Part shown: positions 23,615 to 31,915 of the stretch, one piece after another
Layout: every line of letters begins with the position of its first letter
How positions within the stretch are numbered: position 1 is the stretch's first letter
From: Parcubacteria group bacterium ADurb.Bin115
GTDB lineage: Bacteria > Patescibacteriota > Patescibacteriia > Patescibacteriales > UBA12465
DNA length: 40,064 nt
Assembly (NCBI GenBank): GCA_002070735.1
Contig: MWDX01000004.1
Span: 1 to 40,064, forward strand
Direction of reading: 5' to 3'
Program-made: the position numbers and the translations under genes
The notes under the pieces: generated by a model
Databases searched by the model: none
The model's input: only the letters and a program-made list of their open reading frames with translations
What the model was told of the DNA's origin: nothing

Positions 23615-25321
23615 TTACATTTCCTCCAAATAATCAAAACCTAATAGAGAAAAACCATTTACCAATACCTGCCGAAGAGAACGCAAGAGGCCAATCCGAG
23701 CGGAACTAAGTGCTGGCTCCGCCTTTAAAATAGCCACTTCATGATAATAATCATTAAAAACCTGAGATAAGTCAAAGAGATAACGGGCTAAAATTGAGAG
23801 ATCACGTTGGAAACCGGCTTTAGCAACCGCTTCCGGAAAACGTTGCATCATTATTGCTAAAGACAGTTCTTTACCATGAATTAATAGAGAATAATCAGCC
23901 GTCAGCGTTTCATTTTTTCTCAAAATGCTGGCTAAACGGGCGCCGGTATATTGTAAATAGGCGGCGGTAAATCCGTCGAAACGCAGAGCCTCATCCATAT
24001 CAAAAGTAATGATTTTATCAGCCCTGACTTTTAGCATTTCAAATTTTAAAGCCGCCACCGCTAATTTTTCCGCCGTAGACTCAATACGTTTAATTTCCCA
24101 ATCTTGATGACGGGCAACTACTTCATGCCGAGTGCGGGTATAAGCTTCATCCCAAATCTGGCTATAAGTGATGACATTACCGTTGCGAGAAGACATCATA
24201 CCGCCCCTAAGAGTGACAAAATCATAGCCGAGATGGCTAATCTTCAAATTTTCACCGGCTAATTCAAATATTTTCGCTAATTGTTTGAAATATAATCCCT
24301 GACGAACATCAACGATATAGACGGATTCATCTAAATGATACTCGTTAAATTTCAGCCTAGCTAAAGCCAAGTCGGCGACCGGATATAAAGCGGTACCGTC
24401 CGAACGAATAATAGGCAAAACGCCTAATCCATATTCTTCCAAATCGGCAATAACCGCTCCTTGGTTATTTTTTAATATCCCTCTCTGCAAAAATTCTGCA
24501 ACCATTTTTAAGCCGTCATCGATTACTTCGCTTTCGTAAAAAATATGTTCAAATCTAACGCCAAAACGCTGATAAATTTCGGCAAAATAAGCGATACTCC
24601 AAGCTCTGGTTTCCTGCCACAACTCATAGTTTTTTCCTTGCCGGCTTTCAATCTCTTTCATCACGGTAGAAATTTCCGTCTTCATCTTTTCTTTTTCTAA
24701 ACCGCCGTCTTCTTTTATTTCGGCTTGTAATAATAAATTCGAGGCTTCGGCATAACATTTGCCCAAAAGCCAGCCCTTGGGAGCATCTACATCTTTATAA
24801 TTGGCGCGCTGCCATTGCCATAAAGTCTTAGCGACATGAATACCGAAATCATTAATATAAGAAACAGGAATCGCCCGATAATCATTAAAAGCCAATATTC
24901 TAAAAACAGCATCTCCAAAAAAAAGGTTGCGCAAATGGCCGATATGATATTCCTTATGGGTGTTAGCATTAGAGTATTCCAACATGACTTTTTGCTGGCG
25001 ACCGACAGCCAGTCGGCCGAAATCAGGACCCGCCTTTTCTATATCAAACAAAGCCTCCCGGTTAAAAACTCCGGCTTTAAAGAAGAAATTAAGATAAGGG
25101 CCGACAGCACGAAAAGACTGGATAGCTTCCGGTAAATCTGATTGTTCCAATAATTTTATTTTCTCTTGAGCCAAAGCGGCCGGACTTAAGCCTGAACTTT
25201 TAGCTAAAGCAAATAATGGCAAACTTAAATCTCCTAATTCCGCTGGCACGGGATAAACGAAATCATCGGCCGAAACCGATAATAAAGAAGCTAATCTCTC
25301 TTTTAGATTGGCTAAAAACAT
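23615..25321 (-). CDS. argS: Arginyl-tRNA synthetase
   Basis: This class I synthetase requires tRNA for activation. The N-terminal additional domain (Add-1) occupies the first ~110 residues (PVPAELGDLSLPLFALAK). The HIGH motif is in YSNANTHKEYHIGHLRNLFF. The KMSKS-equivalent is MMSSRNGNVITY, a weak form that is usual for many ArgRS. The DALR anticodon-binding domain (AYLQYTGARLASILRK, FNDYYHEVAIL) ends the 568-residue protein. It begins 10 nt after tyrS ends and precedes glyS, so tyrS-argS-glyS is probably one transcript. Confidence 0.97.
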   Translation of the reverse strand: MFLANLKERLASLLSVSADDFVYPVPAELGDLSLPLFALAKSSGLSPAALAQEKIKLLEQSDLPEAIQSFRAVGPYLNFFFKAGVFNREALFDIEKAGPDFGRLAVGRQQKVMLEYSNANTHKEYHIGHLRNLFFGDAVFRILAFNDYRAIPVSYINDFGIHVAKTLWQWQRANYKDVDAPKGWLLGKCYAEASNLLLQAEIKEDGGLEKEKMKTEISTVMKEIESRQGKNYELWQETRAWSIAYFAEIYQRFGVRFEHIFYESEVIDDGLKMVAEFLQRGILKNNQGAVIADLEEYGLGVLPIIRSDGTALYPVADLALARLKFNEYHLDESVYIVDVRQGLYFKQLAKIFELAGENLKISHLGYDFVTLRGGMMSSRNGNVITYSQIWDEAYTRTRHEVVARHQDWEIKRIESTAEKLAVAALKFEMLKVRADKIITFDMDEALRFDGFTAAYLQYTGARLASILRKNETLTADYSLLIHGKELSLAIMMQRFPEAVAKAGFQRDLSILARYLFDLSQVFNDYYHEVAILKAEPALSSARIGLLRSLRQVLVNGFSLLGFDYLEEM

Positions 25322-25331
25322 AATCTCTAAG

Positions 25332-26555
25332 CTAAGAAATTTTAATAAATTGGCGCTTGCCGCGCTGGATAATTAAGCCAGGAGAAACCACAATCTCCGC
25401 CTGACTGTCTGTCAGCGTTTTCATATTATTGACCAAACCGACTTTAATGCCGCCTTGATCAACTAAACGACGCGCTTCCCCCCGGCTGGAACATAAATTC
25501 AAAGCGACTAATAAATCAGCAATCTTATAATTACCAGCGGGCACAACCTTACTCTCCACCTCGTCTGGCATCTCCTTATTTTGAACGGTTTTAATAAAAT
25601 AATCCTGAGAAGCGTCGGCGTCTTTCTCGCCATGATTAATGCGGGTAATCTCCCAAGCAAGCTTCATTTTAACATCGCGCGGATTGAGTTTGCCCGATGA
25701 CAATCCGGCTTGAATATCTTTCACTTCCGCCCAAGGTAAAAAGGTACACAATTCAAAAGCGGACGGCAGAATATCATCAGCCCAAGACATCACCTGACCG
25801 TACATATTATTAGGACTCTCATCCAACATTACAATATTACCTTCGCTTTTGCCCATCTTCTTACCTTCACTGTCAGTTAAAAGCTTGAGTGTTAAAACGT
25901 CTTTATCTTTCTGCTTCAATGCCTTAAGTAAATCCCGTCCGCACATCATATTAAATAATTGATCATTACCTCCGACTTCAACATCGACATCTAAAACTAT
26001 GCTATCATAAGCTTGGGCAAGAGGATATAAAAATTCATGTAAAAATATCGGTTTTTCTTCCTCTAATCTTTTCTGAAACATGTCCCGCTGAATCATCTGC
26101 TGAACTGTAAAATTAGAAGCTAAACCAAGCAAATCCTTAAAAGAAAGCTGATCATGCCACTCGTGATTATATCTTAACTCCGCCGGATTATCGCCAGTAA
26201 AATTAAGATAAGCTCCGGCCTGCTTTTGAAAATTAACTGCGTTTGCCGTCACTTCTTCTCTGCTTAATTGTTTACGAACCGATCCCTTATCGGTAGGATC
26301 GCCAATCATACCGGTAAAAGTGCCAACCAGAAAAATAACTTTATGTCCCAAGCGTTGAAATTGAGCCAGTTTGATTAAAGCAATAGCATTCCCGATTTGC
26401 AAAGAAGAAGCGCTCGGATCAAAGCCACAATACAGTCGTAAAACTTCACCACTTTTCAGTTTTTTTTCTAAATTTTCCCGGTTAGGATAAATCTTTTCGA
26501 CTCCTCTTTCTAAAATTTCCGCAATTAAATTCGAGTCCGTGTTGACCTTGGCCAT
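25332..26555 (-). CDS. tyrS: Tyrosyl-tRNA synthetase
   Basis: This class I enzyme starts at ATG 26555 (MAKVNTDSNLIAEILERGVE); 21 further in-frame residues from 26618 look non-native and overlap the opposite promoter. The HIGH-equivalent is in CGFDPSASSLQIGNAIALIK, and the KMSKS-equivalent is KKMGKSEGNIV. The C-terminal S4 RNA-binding domain is present (SSRGEARRLVDQGGIKVG). The first-half wording (QIGN and KMGKS) marks the TyrRZ-like subclass and not the E. coli type. About 407 residues is normal. First gene of the tyrS-argS-glyS set. Confidence 0.96.
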   Translation of the reverse strand: MAKVNTDSNLIAEILERGVEKIYPNRENLEKKLKSGEVLRLYCGFDPSASSLQIGNAIALIKLAQFQRLGHKVIFLVGTFTGMIGDPTDKGSVRKQLSREEVTANAVNFQKQAGAYLNFTGDNPAELRYNHEWHDQLSFKDLLGLASNFTVQQMIQRDMFQKRLEEEKPIFLHEFLYPLAQAYDSIVLDVDVEVGGNDQLFNMMCGRDLLKALKQKDKDVLTLKLLTDSEGKKMGKSEGNIVMLDESPNNMYGQVMSWADDILPSAFELCTFLPWAEVKDIQAGLSSGKLNPRDVKMKLAWEITRINHGEKDADASQDYFIKTVQNKEMPDEVESKVVPAGNYKIADLLVALNLCSSRGEARRLVDQGGIKVGLVNNMKTLTDSQAEIVVSPGLIIQRGKRQFIKIS

Positions 26556-26561
26556 AAATAC

Positions 26562-26591
26562 TTGATAATAATTTATTAAATATGTTATAAT
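26562..26591 (+). promoter_or_regulatory. Promoter of the membrane-protein/pilus ATPase region
   Basis: TTGATA (26562-26567), 18 nt and perfect TATAAT (26586-26591). Expected start is near 26598, about 80 nt before the ATG at 26678; it overlaps the non-coding 5' extension of tyrS. Confidence 0.65.
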
Positions 26592-26677
26592 AGTAGCAAA
26601 CCTAGCTGAATTTTTCAATTAAATAAAGACGATTTTGGTTTTAAATAATTATCTTAATAAAACTAACACAATCCTTT

Positions 26678-27649
26678 ATGTTTTCTTATCGCTTTTTTCT
26701 TAAGCAAGCCTGGAATATCACTAAGCGCTATCGCTATCTCTGGTTCTTTGGACTTTTTGCCTCTCTCATCGCTCTTGGTGGAGAATACCAGATAATTTCT
26801 CAAGGATTAAATAATAATCCTGGCGGCAGCTTCGTCAGCATCGGCGTCTTCATGCTCTATAATCTTTTTAACCCCAGTTTCTACGCCGGTATCGGTTCTT
26901 TGGCGGCCAGTAACCCGGCCGCTCTCTGGTCTTTGATCACAGCCCTACTCTTGGCTCTAGCTTTGATAATTATAATGGTATATCTGGCCATAGTTTCTCA
27001 AGCCGCCTTGGTTGAACATAGCGCCCAAATAATATTAAACAAAAAAAAGAAAATTGGGCTTAGCATCAATGAGGGACTTGCTTCCGGACGCAAACATTTT
27101 TGGAGCTTGCTCGGACTCAACATCAGCGGTAATATCATTATTACCTTCAGCTTCTTAATTATCAGCCTCCCCCTGGTCTTTCTCTTCATCACGGACACAA
27201 GCGTATTAACTTTAGCCTACATTCTGCTGTTTGTCATTTTTGTTCCGATTTCTTTATCTATAGCCTTTATCATTAAATATGCTATCGCCGCCAGAGTCTT
27301 AGAAAACCTAAGTTTTGTCGCCGCGATGGAGAAGGGCTGGAAAATATTTCAAAATAACTGGTTAGTAAGTTTGGAGATGTCGCTAATCCTTTTCTTAATA
27401 AATTTTGCCGTAGGTATTGTAACGATTGCCGTTATTTCTCTTTTTTTCTTACCACTACTATTACTTTCTCTCCAATTATATCTGCCCCTACTCACAGCCC
27501 TAAGCTTTATACTGACCCTCGCCGCCATGCTGGTCGCCGCCTCCATTTTCAATACTTTCCAAATTTCCACTTGGACCAGTCTTTATATCCACTTACAAGA
27601 AAAGAAGGGTTTAAGCAAATTAGAAAGAATCTTCCAGCGCCAGCGCTAA
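26678..27649 (+). CDS. Polytopic membrane protein, unknown function
   Basis: No specific family is recognised. The 323-residue product starts with an amphipathic stretch (YRFFLKQAWNITKRYRYLWF) and has about six hydrophobic segments: residues 23-33, 43-60, 73-110, 144-175, 178-205, and a long pair at 232-295 (SLEMSLILFLINFAVGIVTI and following). The layout resembles DUF975/glycerophosphodiester-type membrane domains, with Arg/Lys residues at the ends. It lies 83 bp before the double pilus ATPase and could share its transcript, but the GC-rich hairpin between them may separate or regulate the two. Confidence 0.8.
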   Translation: MFSYRFFLKQAWNITKRYRYLWFFGLFASLIALGGEYQIISQGLNNNPGGSFVSIGVFMLYNLFNPSFYAGIGSLAASNPAALWSLITALLLALALIIIMVYLAIVSQAALVEHSAQIILNKKKKIGLSINEGLASGRKHFWSLLGLNISGNIIITFSFLIISLPLVFLFITDTSVLTLAYILLFVIFVPISLSIAFIIKYAIAARVLENLSFVAAMEKGWKIFQNNWLVSLEMSLILFLINFAVGIVTIAVISLFFLPLLLLSLQLYLPLLTALSFILTLAAMLVAASIFNTFQISTWTSLYIHLQEKKGLSKLERIFQRQR

Positions 27650-27673
27650 TATAAATTTTCAATTATCTCAAAC

Positions 27674-27717
27674 AGCCGCGGCCAAGGCCGCCGATTATCG
27701 GCGCACAGGCCGCGGCT
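27674..27717 (+). repeat. GC-rich nested hairpin upstream of the tandem ATPase
   Basis: AGCCGCGGCC (27674-27683) pairs perfectly with GGCCGCGGCT (27708-27717), and inside CGCCGA (27689-27694) pairs with TCGGCG (27698-27703). It is far more GC-rich than its surroundings and lies 16-59 bp upstream of the ATPase start. No T tract follows, so a simple terminator is unlikely; a leader structure or REP-like element is possible. Confidence 0.7.
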
Positions 27718-27732
27718 ATTAAATAAGACGCT

Positions 27733-30700
27733 ATGAGCGATATTGCTTCAATAGAAAATTTAATTGACCCAGATACCGCCAAAGACGAAGATAGCGTCCA
27801 GGGTAAATTTGCCAAAAAACAGCAGGAAATAAAACTCAAAGAGATAGAAAAACAAACAGAACAGAACGCCGCCGCCATTGGCCTACCCTATGTCAATCTT
27901 TTTGGCTTCCCTATCAGCCCGGAGGCTTTAGTTTTGATTCCGGAAGAGCGATCGCGTGAACTTAAGGCGGTTTGTTTTTTTTATGACGGCAAAAATATCC
28001 GCGTCGCCTGTCTCGAACCAAACGAAGAGATTGCTTTGGAAATTCAACGTTTAAATGAACAATATTTTGCCGACACCAAGCTCTATTTGATTTCTCAAAA
28101 TAGCCTTAATCAGGCTTTGGAAGCATATAAAGCCGTACCTAAAGTCAAAAAATATGATTCCGGGGTGGAAATAAGCGAAGAAAGCCTGGAAAAATTTAAA
28201 CAAGATATCGCTAGTTATAAAAATTTGAATGAAAAAATAAATGAAGTAAATGTCAGCGATATTGTCACTCTGTTATTAGCGACAGCAATTAAAGTCGGCT
28301 CCAGCGATATTCACATCGAAGCTGAGGAAAATGGAGTCATTATCCGTTTCCGTATCGACGGCGTTCTCCAAGAAGCGGCCGTCATTGATAAGGAAAAGTG
28401 GAAAAAAATTATCACGCGCATGAAAATTCTAGCAAAGGTTAAAATTAATATTTCTAATAAACCACAAGACGGACGCTATACTATCTATCTCAAAGACGGA
28501 AAAATCGACGTCCGCTCATCTTTTTTGCCCACCGCCTACGGCGAAAGCGTAGTGATGCGCTTGCTTAATTCTAAGGCAGTCGCTCTGGAATTTGAAAGCT
28601 TGGGAATACGTCCGGAAATATTGGAAAAACTGAAACAGGAAATCAGCAAACCCAATGGTCTCATTCTTACCACCGGTCCCACTGGTTCCGGAAAAACTAC
28701 AACTTTATACGCTATTTTGAATATACTTAATCAGCCCGGCACTAAAATAGTCACCTTGGAAGACCCAGTTGAATACCAGTTAGCCGGGATTAATCAAAGT
28801 CAAGTTGACGCCAGCAAAGGCTACACTTTTTCAGACGGACTACGCTCCATCCTACGCCAAGATCCGAATGTCATTATGGTCGGCGAAATCCGCGATCTAG
28901 AAACCGCCGAAATAGCCATTCAAGCATCACTTACCGGACATTTGGTACTTTCCACTCTACATACTAATGATGCCGCCGGTGTTATCCCGCGCCTAATCGA
29001 CATCGGAGTTAAGCCCTATTTACTTGTACCCTCTATTAACGCCGTTATTAGTCAACGCTTGGTCAGAAAACTATGCCCATATTGTCGACAGGAACACCGA
29101 CTTTCAACGGAAGAGGAAGAAAAAGTACAAAAAATATTAGCGGTTATTTCTCCGCGCGCTAAGGTCAATACCCCTTCTAAATTACCAACTATTTATAAAG
29201 CTGGCGCCGGCTGCGAACAATGCAATTACTTAGGATATAAAGGTCGTATCGGAATCTACGAAACCTTCACCATGGACGACAACTTAAAACAGCTAACCAT
29301 TGATAAAGCACCTTCTTTTAAGATTCTTCAGCAAGCCATTGAAAACGGCATGATTACCATGCTTCAAGATGGCGTCTTAAAGGTTATGGATGGTATTACT
29401 TCTCTGGAAGAAGTATACCGTGTTATTGGTAATTTCAATTATGTCGACGAACTGTACGATATCGTTATCTCCCAGACAATCGGTCGTGGCGTAAAAATTA
29501 CAGCGGCGGAATACGAGCGCGGTCAAGCTTTAACTAAGCATATCGGGCAAGCCATTAATCTCAGTGATATTCCCTCGAAAGAATTAATTAAGATGATAAT
29601 GAGTATGGCCAGCGCCAGTGACGCCGGCGATGTCCACATTGAACCGGAAGAAAATGGGGTAGCTGTTCGCTTCCGCATAGACGGTGTGATGCATGATATT
29701 CTCGATCTACCTAAAACCAGCTATTTACCGATTCTTTCGGAAGTAAAAATTTTAGCCGGATTCGCCACCAATATCAAAAGAGCGACTTTAGATGGTCGTT
29801 TCAGCGTCTACCTGCCAGAAAAGAAATTCGACTGCCGCCTCTCAATAATCTCCGGCGGTTACGGCGAAACGATTGTTATCCGCCTCCTGATAAATTCCGC
29901 CGCTTCGCTTGACTTGGAAAAATTAGGAATCACTTCAGTGGCCAAGAAAGAGCTAGACAAGGCAATAACAAAAACCAAGGGCATCATCATTGCTACCGGT
30001 CCCACTGGTTCCGGTAAAACGACAACCCTTTACGGCATTCTTAATAAGCTGAATAAATCCGATGTTAAAATAATTACCATCGAAGACCCGATTGAATACC
30101 AACTCCCGGGAATAATGCAAACGCAAATTGACACTGAACGCGGATATACTTTTGCGGCCGCTATGCGCTCTTTGCTTAGACAAAACCCCAATATCATGAT
30201 GATTGGCGAAATTCGCGACGAAGAAACGGCAAAAATTGCCATTGAAGCGGCTATGACTGGACATCTTGTCTTGTCGACAATTCACGCCAATAGTGCCGCC
30301 GGTGCCATTTCCCGCTTCGCCGGCCTAGGGGTCGACAAATCATCCCTGGCTAACGCCATCGAATTTTCCATCGGTCAACGTCTAGCCCGTAGAATCTGTC
30401 CGCATTGCAAAATTGAAGACACTCCTGGGCAAGAAATGATTGAACAGGCTAAATCAATTTTATCAAGCATCAAGAACAAAGAAGTAGTTATTCCTAAAAC
30501 CCTTAAATTCTACAAAGGCGCCGGTTGTGAACAATGTAATCACTTGGGGTATAAAGGCAGAGTGGGCTTATACGAAACCATTCCTTCTTCCAACTCAATC
30601 CGCAAATTAATCCAGAAAGAAGAGACGACTGACTACGATATTGAACAAGAAGCAATCAACGAAGGTACGATCAGCATCGCTCAAGATGGGGTGCTTAAAG

Positions 30701-30747
30701 CCTTAGCCGGAGAAACCAGCCTAGAAGAAGTGTTCCGCGTAATTTAA
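27733..30747 (+). CDS. Tandem type IV pilus/type II secretion ATPase (two PilB/GspE cores)
   Basis: These ATPases power pilus assembly from the cytoplasmic face. This 1004-residue protein is about twice normal length. After an MshE/T2SSE N-terminal-like region (LPYVNLFGFPISPEALVLIP) a first core has SDIHIEAEENGVIIRFRIDG, Walker A GPTGSGKT (315-322), the Asp box TLEDPVEYQ, Walker B-type IMVGEIRDLETAEIA, His box GHLVLSTLHTNDA, and a four-Cys module (CPYC; CEQCNYLGYKGRIGIYE). A second complete core repeats it: DVHIEPEENGVAVRFRIDG, GPTGSGKT (756-763), TIEDPIEYQ, IMMIGEIRDEETAKIA, GHLVLSTIHANSA, and CPHC/CEQC. No internal stop or frameshift is seen. It may be PilB-like assembly machinery acting as a half-fused hexamer. 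Its pilins are not in this window. Confidence 0.93.
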   Translation: MSDIASIENLIDPDTAKDEDSVQGKFAKKQQEIKLKEIEKQTEQNAAAIGLPYVNLFGFPISPEALVLIPEERSRELKAVCFFYDGKNIRVACLEPNEEIALEIQRLNEQYFADTKLYLISQNSLNQALEAYKAVPKVKKYDSGVEISEESLEKFKQDIASYKNLNEKINEVNVSDIVTLLLATAIKVGSSDIHIEAEENGVIIRFRIDGVLQEAAVIDKEKWKKIITRMKILAKVKINISNKPQDGRYTIYLKDGKIDVRSSFLPTAYGESVVMRLLNSKAVALEFESLGIRPEILEKLKQEISKPNGLILTTGPTGSGKTTTLYAILNILNQPGTKIVTLEDPVEYQLAGINQSQVDASKGYTFSDGLRSILRQDPNVIMVGEIRDLETAEIAIQASLTGHLVLSTLHTNDAAGVIPRLIDIGVKPYLLVPSINAVISQRLVRKLCPYCRQEHRLSTEEEEKVQKILAVISPRAKVNTPSKLPTIYKAGAGCEQCNYLGYKGRIGIYETFTMDDNLKQLTIDKAPSFKILQQAIENGMITMLQDGVLKVMDGITSLEEVYRVIGNFNYVDELYDIVISQTIGRGVKITAAEYERGQALTKHIGQAINLSDIPSKELIKMIMSMASASDAGDVHIEPEENGVAVRFRIDGVMHDILDLPKTSYLPILSEVKILAGFATNIKRATLDGRFSVYLPEKKFDCRLSIISGGYGETIVIRLLINSAASLDLEKLGITSVAKKELDKAITKTKGIIIATGPTGSGKTTTLYGILNKLNKSDVKIITIEDPIEYQLPGIMQTQIDTERGYTFAAAMRSLLRQNPNIMMIGEIRDEETAKIAIEAAMTGHLVLSTIHANSAAGAISRFAGLGVDKSSLANAIEFSIGQRLARRICPHCKIEDTPGQEMIEQAKSILSSIKNKEVVIPKTLKFYKGAGCEQCNHLGYKGRVGLYETIPSSNSIRKLIQKEETTDYDIEQEAINEGTISIAQDGVLKALAGETSLEEVFRVI

Positions 30748-30785
30748 TTTAAAAAGCTAATGCCTCTACTAAAGAGTCAAATCAT

Positions 30786-31361
30786 ATGATTAACACCGCT
30801 TTTATCACTAAGTTGAAAAATGACTACCGCCAGCGCGAACAAGAAAGACGACAGATAATCAGCCGTTCCAACGATGTTCTCTTTCAAGCAAAAAAAACCA
30901 TCTTCGCCCTCCAGCGCGAAGAACTATCCTTAGCTGAAGAAAAACTGCGGAGCATGGAAGCCGTTCTGAAAAAAATGGAAAAAGATTTTAGCCCCAATCG
31001 CCTTCGCGAAGAAGGAGCCTACCACGCCGCCGCTGAAGAATATGTTGAAGCAAAAACATTGGCGGCGATAGTGTCCGGTAAAAAAATTAATGCCATCACC
31101 GGCCTGCACCTAGGATACGACAGCTATCTCGGCGGACTCTGCGATTTAATCGGAGAAATGGTGCGCCTAGCTACCAACCGCGCCGCTAAAGGAAAATATG
31201 AAAGTGTGGCGGAACTGAAAGATAAAGCTGAAGAAATAATGAACAGCCTGCTTGATTTTGACTTAACCGGCTATCTGCGCACCAAATACGACCAGGCGCG
31301 CGGCCATTTGCGTAAATTAGAACAGATGGCTTATGAAATACGTCTGCGTAAAGATAAATAA
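30786..31361 (+). CDS. Translin/TRAX-family protein
   Basis: The all-alpha 191-residue product matches translin-family sequences: basic N-terminal helix (RQREQERRQIISRSND), RLREEGAYHAAAEEYVEAKT, then YDSYLGGLCDLIGEMVRLAT and the final helix KYDQARGHLRKLEQMAYEIR. Eukaryotic translin and TRAX form the C3PO ribonuclease; archaeal homologues exist. E85, E88 (in EEYVEA) and D120 (in CDLIGEM) line up with the three acidic residues I recall as catalytic in TRAX (E126, E129, D193 in human), so RNase activity is plausible. The alignment is by eye. It lies 38 bp after the ATPase and its stop overlaps the next ATG (TAATG), implying translational coupling with the phosphoesterase. Confidence 0.85.
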   Translation: MINTAFITKLKNDYRQREQERRQIISRSNDVLFQAKKTIFALQREELSLAEEKLRSMEAVLKKMEKDFSPNRLREEGAYHAAAEEYVEAKTLAAIVSGKKINAITGLHLGYDSYLGGLCDLIGEMVRLATNRAAKGKYESVAELKDKAEEIMNSLLDFDLTGYLRTKYDQARGHLRKLEQMAYEIRLRKDK

Positions 31362-31861
31362 TGGTTATGCTCATCGCCATCGCTGCCGATTTACATGATA
31401 ATCTTGCTAACTGGCAGAAATTTAAAGAATACTCAAAAAAGCAGGGCATAGATACCCTGCTTTTCTGCGGCGATTTATGTAACCGCGACACTTTAAAAAA
31501 AATAGCAACTAATTGGAAAGGAAAAATATTTATGATTGCCGGTAACCAAGAATTATATAATCAGGCAGAAACTAAAACTTTACCCTCTATTAGCTTCCTC
31601 AATCGCTATGGAGTGATAGAAATAAATAATTTAAAAATAGGCTTGATTCATGAACCTGAATATGAAAAAAGAATCACAAGAGAAAATAAAGGGCTGAACT
31701 ATTTGTTTTACGGCCACACTCATAAACCTTGGTTTGTCAGAAAAAATGACATCATTATTGCTAATCCGGGAACACTTGGCGGGGTTTTCTATAAAGCCAG
31801 TTTTGCCGTTCTTGACACTGATACCGGTAAATTAGAGTTAAAAATTTTAGAAAATATTTAA
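31361..31861 (+). CDS. YfcE/MJ0936-type metallophosphoesterase
   Basis: This small calcineurin-like phosphodiesterase is usually dimetal-dependent. Metal motifs are visible in order: IAIAADLHDN (Asp-x-His), LLFCGDLCNRD, MIAGNQELYN (Asn in the GNxE/D motif), LIHEPEYE and YGHTHKPW. The length of 166 residues fits the YfcE family, whose members act on phosphodiesters including 2',3'-cAMP or nucleic-acid ends; the true substrate is not known. The ATG overlaps the stop of the translin gene by 1 nt, so the two may work together on RNA. An alternative start two codons later (31367) is possible. Confidence 0.92.
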   Translation: MVMLIAIAADLHDNLANWQKFKEYSKKQGIDTLLFCGDLCNRDTLKKIATNWKGKIFMIAGNQELYNQAETKTLPSISFLNRYGVIEINNLKIGLIHEPEYEKRITRENKGLNYLFYGHTHKPWFVRKNDIIIANPGTLGGVFYKASFAVLDTDTGKLELKILENI

Positions 31862-31872
31862 ATGATAGAACC

Positions 31873-31892
31873 AAAAAACTAAAAGTTTTTTC
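31873..31892 (+). terminator. Terminator after the phosphoesterase gene
   Basis: AAAAAACT (31873-31880) pairs with AGTTTTTT (31884-31891) around AAA. It is AT-only and weak by stability, but correctly placed at a convergent junction with uvrA. Confidence 0.55.
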
Positions 31893-31915
31893 TATAAAAT
31901 TATAATAGCGACAGA

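Noticed and set aside
29953-30285. 110-residue antisense ORF in the second ATPase core
   Set aside because: It mirrors a conserved coding region and lacks its own start signals.
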